DNA from: Paenibacillus sp. H1-7
Lineage (GTDB): Bacteria > Bacillota > Bacilli > Paenibacillales > NBRC-103111
Length of the DNA: 64,000 nucleotides
Direction of reading: 5' to 3'
Assembly: GCF_022354825.1 (NCBI RefSeq)
Contig: NZ_CP031168.1
Coordinates: 4,031,501-4,095,500 of the forward strand
Shown here: one piece after another, positions 58,815 through 64,000 of the stretch
How positions within the stretch are numbered: the first letter of the stretch is position 1
Layout: every line of letters starts with the position of its first letter
The notes under the pieces: generated by a model
What the model was told of the DNA's origin: nothing
What the model saw: the letters and a program-made list of their open reading frames with translations, nothing else
Databases searched by the model: none
Made by a program: the position numbers and the translations under genes

Positions 58815-59285
58815 TTGATTCACGTGCTGTTTGTATGCCTCGGCAACATTTGCCGTTCTCCGATGGCGGAAGCGGTATTCAGAAGCAAAGTACGGAGCGC
58901 GGGTCTGGAAGACAAGATATCCGTCGATTCGGCCGGAACGGGAGATTGGCACTTGGGCGAGCCGCCTCATGAGGGCACTCGCAGTATTTTGAAGCAAAAT
59001 GCCATAGATTACACCGGCATCCGGGCGCGGCAGACCAAAGCGGACGATGTTACCCGATTTCAGTATATTATTGCGATGGATGATTCCAACGTCCGGAATT
59101 TGAAGAGCTTGTCCGAGGATTTCCAAAAGGCGAATGTAAGCAAGCTGCTGGATTTCATTCCTGAGCGCAAAGGCGGCGATGTGCCGGACCCGTACTATAC
59201 CGGAAACTTCGAGGAAGTGTTCGATATGGTGAACGAGGGTTGCGATCGATTACTTGCCTATATTCGGGAAAAGGAACGGATTTGA
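58815..59285 (+). CDS. Low-molecular-weight protein-tyrosine phosphatase
   Basis: A 156-residue phosphatase (YfkJ-like). VLFVCLGNICRSPMAEAVF (residues ~4-22) holds the P-loop CLGNICRS with nucleophile Cys8 and Arg14, SAGTGDWHLGEPPH follows, and VPDPYYTG (~123-130) supplies the catalytic Asp. It removes phosphate from phosphotyrosine (or phosphoarginine in the YwlE branch; the residue after Cys-Leu-Gly-Asn is Ile, so the specificity is uncertain). TTG 58815 follows AAGGAG by 8 nt, 20 bp after ilvE, hence probably cotranscribed. Confidence 0.9.
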   Translation: MIHVLFVCLGNICRSPMAEAVFRSKVRSAGLEDKISVDSAGTGDWHLGEPPHEGTRSILKQNAIDYTGIRARQTKADDVTRFQYIIAMDDSNVRNLKSLSEDFQKANVSKLLDFIPERKGGDVPDPYYTGNFEEVFDMVNEGCDRLLAYIREKERI

Positions 59286-59306
59286 GCCTTAGTGGTTTGT
59301 AATGCG

Positions 59307-59347
59307 AACACCTTATTTCTGGTTATTTGCCAGAGATAGGGTGTTTT
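59307..59347 (+). terminator. First of two terminators after the phosphatase gene
   Basis: AACACCTTATTTCTGG pairs with CCAGAGATAGGGTGTT (few mismatches) followed by TTTAGTTTT. Confidence 0.8.
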
Positions 59348-59427
59348 AGTTTTATCTCTATTAACACTACAAACGATCACGGTCAACGCGACCGGTTCGA
59401 TGATTTTCGCAACCAAGCGAACTTGTG

Positions 59428-59460
59428 AGCTCATCCCCTTTGGGGGGATGGGCTTTTTTT
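59428..59460 (+). terminator. Second terminator in the same gap
   Basis: AGCTCATCCCC pairs with GGGGATGGGCT (one mismatch) around TTTGG, followed by T7. Confidence 0.8.
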
Positions 59461-59578
59461 AACCACAATGCATATCCAGTAAATGGAACGAATCCCAAAT
59501 CATCGTTTACATTTTATCGAAGAATCATTTAATATGGAAATGTTGGATAAATAAGTTAATTGAGAGGAAGAGAATCAA

Positions 59579-60394
59579 ATGTCAGCGGAAAGGACGACGG
59601 TGCCTAAACTGACTTACGACGGATGGCACATCGAAATATTATGGGATAATCACGATGAAGCCGTGCAATGGTTCGAGCAATATATGGGCTGGAAAGCGCG
59701 TGATCAATTCAAGAGCGGGGAGAACGACTGGTTCATCATGCGCAGGCAAACTCATTTGGGCTTCGGGACATGGATTAAGTCCTATATTCCCAAAATCAGA
59801 CCGCATGTCTTAGCCGATCGGACTGCGATTGAGGGACATGTGCGCTGGTGCTGGAGAACGCGTGATCTGGAGGCGGTACACAGTGATTTTCAGAATAAGG
59901 GAATTCGGGTGACCGATCTGTATGCTGGCCCGGGCGGGCATTATTACTTCGATTTCTGGGCAACGGCTGAAGGAGTACGGCTAACGGCGGAGGGAGATGA
60001 CACCATCGCGGAGGATGCCCCGCTTTTTGTACCGTCATGGACCCGTATCGGAGTGAGTGATCTGCAGGCAAGCATTGATTGGTATAGCCAATATTTGGGA
60101 ATGCAAGTCGCCGCAACGCATATGAAGGAAGGCTATGCTGTAATGCATTTGGCCCTTGAACATCATCCCGACGATGTTTCGACTTGGGTGTTGGAGCGTC
60201 TGCCGGAAGGGGCGCACAAGGAGTGCGTGAATAGTCCGGTTCGGCCATACGTTGTTATGCACGATACACAGGAATTTCAGACGTATCACAATATTTTGCT
60301 GCAAAGCGGGGTTAAGGTTTCCGACATGGAAGGAAATGTATCGTTATTTCATCTGTACGACCCCGACGGGAATCGGTTTACTATTTCGAGGTAG
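59579..60394 (+). CDS. VOC family protein with two glyoxalase-like domains
   Basis: A 271-residue protein with two VOC modules: the first starts DGWHIEILWDNHDEAVQWFE (residues ~14-33), the second WTRIGVSDLQASIDWYSQYL (~152-171), each with the beta-alpha-beta-beta-beta layout; SLFHLYDPDGNRFTIS closes the second. Metal ligands are only partly conserved. Such proteins include glyoxalases and dioxygenases; substrate unknown. ATG 59579 follows GAGAGGAAGAG. It is monocistronic. Confidence 0.75.
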   Translation: MSAERTTVPKLTYDGWHIEILWDNHDEAVQWFEQYMGWKARDQFKSGENDWFIMRRQTHLGFGTWIKSYIPKIRPHVLADRTAIEGHVRWCWRTRDLEAVHSDFQNKGIRVTDLYAGPGGHYYFDFWATAEGVRLTAEGDDTIAEDAPLFVPSWTRIGVSDLQASIDWYSQYLGMQVAATHMKEGYAVMHLALEHHPDDVSTWVLERLPEGAHKECVNSPVRPYVVMHDTQEFQTYHNILLQSGVKVSDMEGNVSLFHLYDPDGNRFTISR

Positions 60395-60532
60395 GATAAG
60401 AGTGAAGTGAGGAGCTTGCTTTGGCATAGCTTCTTTTTTTCGGTTGAACAAAATCCGAATATTGACAATAAAATGGTTCTGGATATAATATGAATACATG
60501 ATCATATATACATTAAAACTGGGGGAATACAT

Positions 60533-61627
60533 ATGAGGCAGAATACGGAGGTTCTGATCATAGGAGCCGGTCAAGCGGGGCTGGCGGCAGGTTATTATTT
60601 GAAGGAACGTCATATCGACTTTCTGATCATAGATAAAGGCGAAAAGCTTGGTCACGTATGGAGCAGCCGATACGATTCTTTGGTTCTGTTCACGCCCAGG
60701 TGGTACAGCTCGCTGCCAGGCATGAAATTGGACGGAGAGCCGGACGGGTATGCAGGGAAGGATGAGGTCGCTCAATACTTGCAGCGGTATGCAGGCCGGT
60801 ATGCTTTGCCAGTCCAGCTTAGTACGGAGCTTTTAGCTCTTGTCCGAACCGATACCGGCTTCTCAGCGCGAACCACTAAGGGAACCATTACTGCACAACA
60901 GGTAATTGTGGCTACGGGACCGTTCCAAAGCCCGCGCATACCGGATTTTGCAGATCGTTTCTCGCCGAGAGTTAAGCAAATCCATACATCTGCTTATGCG
61001 AATATGTCGAGTTTAAACGAAGGCTCTGTTCTGGTAGTTGGCGGAGGTAATTCAGGAGCTCAGATTGCGGTTGAGCTGGCATCGGAGCGGGAAGTATATT
61101 TATCCGTCAGCCATCCAATGAAGTTTCTTCCCATGGAGATATTGGGCAAAAGTATATTTTGGTGGTTTAAGAAGCTGGGCATTCTGGGATTCCACCGGAA
61201 TTCCTGGGCAGGACGCCGGCTGCGGGCACAAAAGGATCCGATCTTCGGCAAGGAGCTGATAAGTCTGATCGAACAGGGCAAAGTCAGGGTTAAGCCCAAA
61301 ACGGTGAAAATTCACTCCGACCGGATTACGTTCGCCGACAACACCCAATTGCAAGTGGACAATGTCCTATGGGCGACAGGCTTTGTGTCCGAGTACAAGT
61401 GGATGGAGATCGAGGGGGCTAAGGATCGTTCCGGCCAGCCGCTGCATGATGGGGGGCTAAGCCCGATTCCGGGTCTCTACTATATCGGCCAGGCTTGGCA
61501 GAATACAAGAGGGTCTGCATTGCTTGGAGGGGTAGGTACCGATGCGAAGCATATTGTAGAAACGCTGCTGAACGCCAGGGACAGCACAAGAGTCATTTTG
61601 CATGATCGAACCTATGGCTATGGCTAA
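60533..61627 (+). CDS. FAD/NAD(P)-dependent flavin monooxygenase-like oxidoreductase
   Basis: A 364-residue two-dinucleotide-fold flavoprotein. VLIIGAGQAGLAAGYYLKER (residues ~7-26) binds FAD, HVWSSRYDSLVLFTP resembles the CzcO/YdjE-like monooxygenase motif, VLVVGGGNSGAQIAVELASE (~163-182) binds NADPH, and VLWATGFVSEY (~276-286) is the family's ATG motif. It probably oxygenates or reduces small organics; the substrate is unknown. ATG 60533 has GGGGGAA upstream. It ends at a hairpin near 61640. Confidence 0.85.
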   Translation: MRQNTEVLIIGAGQAGLAAGYYLKERHIDFLIIDKGEKLGHVWSSRYDSLVLFTPRWYSSLPGMKLDGEPDGYAGKDEVAQYLQRYAGRYALPVQLSTELLALVRTDTGFSARTTKGTITAQQVIVATGPFQSPRIPDFADRFSPRVKQIHTSAYANMSSLNEGSVLVVGGGNSGAQIAVELASEREVYLSVSHPMKFLPMEILGKSIFWWFKKLGILGFHRNSWAGRRLRAQKDPIFGKELISLIEQGKVRVKPKTVKIHSDRITFADNTQLQVDNVLWATGFVSEYKWMEIEGAKDRSGQPLHDGGLSPIPGLYYIGQAWQNTRGSALLGGVGTDAKHIVETLLNARDSTRVILHDRTYGYG

Positions 61628-61636
61628 ACGCAGCTA

Positions 61637-61674
61637 GAGCTTGCCGCAGGCTGATGCCTTAGAGCAAGCTTTTT
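61637..61674. terminator. Terminator between the oxidoreductase and AI-2E genes
   Basis: AGCTTGC pairs with GCAAGCT, with inner GGC/GCC, followed by TTTTATT. Both converging genes end beside it. Confidence 0.75.
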
Positions 61675-62818
61675 ATTGGTTGTCCTTTGGCTCGTATAGC
61701 CCGGATCGTGACTTAAACCATAGGAACAGATGCGTGATGATCACCTTCAGTACGGCATAACCGGGGACCGCCAATATAATACCTGGCACACCGAACAAAT
61801 TTCCCGCCGTCAAAATAACGAAGATGATGGTTACGGGATGGATGTGCAGTGTTTTTCCCATAATTTGCGGCGAAATAAATTTGCCTTCGACCAATTGGAC
61901 GATGGTCCATATCGCGATCATCTTGAGCAGCATGACCGGTGAGGTTACGCTGGCGACGATCAAAGCGGGAGTAATGGCGATGGCCGGTCCCAAATAAGGC
62001 ACGATGCTGGTACAGGCTGCGATCACCGCAAGAACGAGAGAATAATCCAGACCAATGACCTGATACCCGATAAATAGCAAAAAGCCGATACAGAAGCTCA
62101 CAATAATTTGTCCGCGGATGTACGAGCTGATCTGGTGACTCATTTCCTGCATAACCCGATACGACTGGTCGCGAATCGCAACCGGTACGAATGACAAGAG
62201 GTAGGGAGGCAGCCTATCGCCGTCAATCAGCAAATAAAACAGGATAAACGGCACTGTCACCAAGGCAAGCAGCGTTTCCGTCAGCACCCCGAGAAATCCG
62301 CTTAAGCTTGACCATGTGCGATTCAGCACGGCAGTAATCCGCTCCGTGATGGTGTTCATCAGTTCGTCGGAGTTGAAATGAATCGTTTGCGTGAGCTGAT
62401 TGAACAAATCGCTGCCGATGACCCGTTCGAACTGGCTTCTGATAGTTTGGCTGTAAAATGGAATATTACGAACTAGACTTAACACTTGCTCACGAATGAT
62501 CGGAATGCCGGTTCCGACGATTAACGAAATGATGCCAATGATGACTAAATAAAGGAGGATTATGGAGTACACTCTCCGTATCTTCCGTTTTTCGAAGTAA
62601 TCCACGATCGGATTCAGCAAGTAGTACAATACGCCTGTCAAAATAAATGGAAGCAGCACCGTCTTTAGAATAACGGCCAACGGATGGAAGACAAAATGGA
62701 TCCGGGTAAAAACCAATATATTAAGTCCGATAAGCAGCAGTACGGTTAAGAAGAAAATGAAGGGGTGTCGGTACACAAACACTTTGAATCGATCTGACCA
62801 AATTCCTGGATTTCGCAT
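61673..62818 (-). CDS. AI-2E family transporter-like membrane protein
   Basis: A 381-residue integral membrane protein of the AI-2E/PerM family. Helices near the N-terminus ([19 protein letters not shown]) and the paired [35 protein letters not shown] and [17 protein letters not shown] segments are typical; [20 protein letters not shown] is the conserved loop. Members include the Na+/H+ antiporter-like YhhQ/PerM proteins; autoinducer-2 export is proven for few. ATG 62818 follows GAGAGGA by ~9 nt. Confidence 0.88.
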   Translation of the reverse strand: MRNPGIWSDRFKVFVYRHPFIFFLTVLLLIGLNILVFTRIHFVFHPLAVILKTVLLPFILTGVLYYLLNPIVDYFEKRKIRRVYSIILLYLVIIGIISLIVGTGIPIIREQVLSLVRNIPFYSQTIRSQFERVIGSDLFNQLTQTIHFNSDELMNTITERITAVLNRTWSSLSGFLGVLTETLLALVTVPFILFYLLIDGDRLPPYLLSFVPVAIRDQSYRVMQEMSHQISSYIRGQIIVSFCIGFLLFIGYQVIGLDYSLVLAVIAACTSIVPYLGPAIAITPALIVASVTSPVMLLKMIAIWTIVQLVEGKFISPQIMGKTLHIHPVTIIFVILTAGNLFGVPGIILAVPGYAVLKVIITHLFLWFKSRSGLYEPKDNQ

Positions 62819-62992
62819 CGGCTGCCATCCTCTCCCGAACTACTAACTACGATTATCCAGTATGGACAGAATAAGGGGGATTTTAACCGTTTTGCAGCAA
62901 AAAAAGTCAGTCAGATCAACAAAGGCAACTAAAAAAACGACCGCGTAGGGCAGGTTACACCGCTTCGCGCTCGTCCTTATGTTAAGATATGG

Positions 62993-63021
62993 TTGAAATG
63001 TGCTATAAACTATGATAGAAT
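62993..63021 (+). promoter_or_regulatory. Sigma-A promoter upstream of the YkgJ-type gene
   Basis: TTGAAA (62993-62998), 17-bp spacer, TAGAAT (63016-63021) with TG one base before the -10 box. About 85 bp before the start codon, in an AT-rich stretch. Confidence 0.7.
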
Positions 63022-63107
63022 CATAAGACAATAAATCTAATATATTATATCATATTACTATATAAATGTCAATTTTAATTTTCTGTAAACAAGTAAGGAG
63101 GTTTTTT

Positions 63108-63452
63108 ATGGAATATCTTCCATGTAACGGCTGTAGAGGCTTGTGCTGTGGTCCGGTTCCGGTTACCGCACAAGAGCTCAAGATCATTCGAAAGGCTCTC
63201 GATGCAATGCCGGAGGAACAGCGCAGTAAGCTGCAGCACCAGTTAAGATTCCCGGGCACGTGCATCTTTTACGATGACGATAACGACAAATGCGGGATCC
63301 ATTCGTTTCGGCCCGGCGTGTGCCAAGCGTTTGGCCATTACAGCAATTTGATCTGTTTTCGCAATCCGGCTGCCGCTGCTGAGGAAGGCTGGGATACTTC
63401 GGAAGAACCTGCAGGGATCTTATCGGTCGATTTTACGTGGAAAGATTTCTAG
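63108..63452 (+). CDS. YkgJ family cysteine cluster protein
   Basis: A 114-residue zinc- or iron-chelating protein of the YkgJ/UPF0153 family: CNGCRGLCCGPVPVT (residues ~6-20) is the C-x2-C-x3-CC motif; GTCIFYDDDNDKCGIHSFRP with GVCQAFGHY (~61-89) completes the cluster. The metal and role are not known. ATG 63108 has a perfect AAGGAGG six nt upstream; the in-frame extension to 63066 lacks one. Confidence 0.85.
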   Translation: MEYLPCNGCRGLCCGPVPVTAQELKIIRKALDAMPEEQRSKLQHQLRFPGTCIFYDDDNDKCGIHSFRPGVCQAFGHYSNLICFRNPAAAAEEGWDTSEEPAGILSVDFTWKDF

Positions 63453-63501
63453 TATCGTGATATATTGGATGAGATTGAATTTTTAGAAAAGAGGACTTGA
63501 C

Positions 63502-63795
63502 ATGATCGATCATACCGTACTAGTAAAATTCGCAGATACAACTACGCAAGAGCAATTGCAAGAAGTGGTTGACCGGTTCAAGGCGCTTAGAAGCCATCTG
63601 ACGGGGGTTATTGACCTTCAAGCAGGAATTAATTTTTCGGAGAAAAATCAAGGCTACCAGGTCGTATTGTACGTCCGGTTCGAAGATCGGGCAGCTCTAG
63701 AAGCATACGGTCCTAACCCGCACCATCAAGCTGTAGCCGCATTCATCCGCGAGTCGGGACGTGTGGACAGCATCGTGAACGACATCGAGATTTAA
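63502..63795 (+). CDS. Dabb family protein (stress-responsive A/B barrel)
   Basis: A 97-residue dimeric alpha-beta-barrel-type protein: HTVLVKFADTTTQEQLQEVV (residues ~4-23), SEKNQGYQVVLYVRFEDRAA (~46-65) and YGPNPHHQAV (~69-78) with the conserved NPHHQ near the active-site pocket. Function in bacteria is unclear; some relatives are stress-induced. ATG 63502 follows AGAGGA by 7 nt. A strong terminator follows. Confidence 0.85.
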   Translation: MIDHTVLVKFADTTTQEQLQEVVDRFKALRSHLTGVIDLQAGINFSEKNQGYQVVLYVRFEDRAALEAYGPNPHHQAVAAFIRESGRVDSIVNDIEI

Positions 63796-63815
63796 GAGTC
63801 GTCAGCAACTTTAAT

Positions 63816-63857
63816 AAGCTTAGTCTTGCGGCCTGTGGCGCGGACTAAGCTTTTTTT
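63816..63857 (+). terminator. Terminator after the Dabb gene
   Basis: AAGCTTAGTC pairs with GACTAAGCTT, with an inner G/C-rich loop, followed by T7. Confidence 0.9.
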
Positions 63858-63958
63858 GATCCTATTGGGAAAGCTAATTTCTGTGATAAGAAACAGGCGA
63901 TGAAGACCTCGGACGATCGATAACGATGGCGGTGCGATGGCGTTATATCAAAGAGAGG

Positions 63959-64000
63959 ATGATCAAGATCAGTAATGCAACGGATGATACCAAAGATAGT
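63959..64000 (+). CDS. Start of a possible next gene (cut by window edge)
   Basis: ATG 63959 follows GAGAGG immediately upstream and opens MIKISNATDDTKDS, which runs off the window. The opening resembles GNAT acetyltransferases (I-R/K-x-A-T-x-D-D/A), but only 14 codons are seen. Confidence 0.3.
   Translation, partial: MIKISNATDDTKDS

Overview
The window reads as chromosomal DNA of a Paenibacillus-like Firmicute. This is inferred from strong AGGAGG-type ribosome binding sites with many TTG/GTG starts, a YesN-type membrane AraC regulator next to LplB/YtcP-type sugar permeases, a RelP/YwaC-like alarmone synthetase, a DUF3886 (YqkE) protein, a futalosine-type menaquinone gene pair and OpuC-type osmoprotectant genes. 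No rRNA, tRNA, CRISPR array or complete mobile element was seen.

Bases 1-16000 are an accessory-looking patchwork of detoxification and small-molecule genes: DinB-fold proteins, VOC proteins, SDR, Nudix, an ArsR-MFS pair and a DNA alkylation repair protein. Many genes here are damaged: an aminoglycoside-phosphotransferase-like gene with a frameshift and probable deletion, a frameshifted ankyrin gene, a frameshifted MerR gene that still has a textbook 19-bp-spacer MerR promoter, a methyltransferase stump abutting an ISL3 transposase stump, and a truncated P-loop kinase. rpiA (11044-11727) is the clearest housekeeping gene there.

Bases 16000-31400 carry a hydroxyacid dehydrogenase, the alarmone synthetase, a LysR/CynX-NimT pair, a secreted nuclease-lamin-tail protein, and then a pectin-oligomer locus. 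That locus has a membrane-bound AraC regulator, two permeases, a lipoprotein binding protein, a polysaccharide deacetylase and an oligogalacturonate lyase. The permease operon and the lyase gene share a promoter architecture: three AAAAAAGT elements with nearly identical spacing, the last 4 bp upstream of a -35 box. This is the strongest candidate for an undescribed regulatory system in the window.

Bases 31400-45980 hold hxlA-hxlB (formaldehyde fixation by the RuMP route, with direct repeats at its promoter), a UPF0316 protein, a four-gene osmoprotectant ABC operon, mqnB-mqnD, two GNAT acetyltransferases, an APH-like kinase, a cytosine-deaminase-like hydrolase and a MATE pump. Bases 46000-64000 hold an orphan sugar-binding lipoprotein with a cre-like site, an AT-rich insert flanked by duplicated terminator sequence, an FMN riboswitch driving an EamA-type transporter, two tiny acidic proteins, gudD, a divergent SDR/TetR pair with twin operators, an AIM24/coiled-coil pair, a LysR/ilvE divergent pair, a low-molecular-weight tyrosine phosphatase, an FAD oxidoreductase, an AI-2E family membrane protein, a YkgJ-type cysteine cluster protein and a Dabb protein.

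All calls come from reading the sequence and recalled family features; no database search was run.
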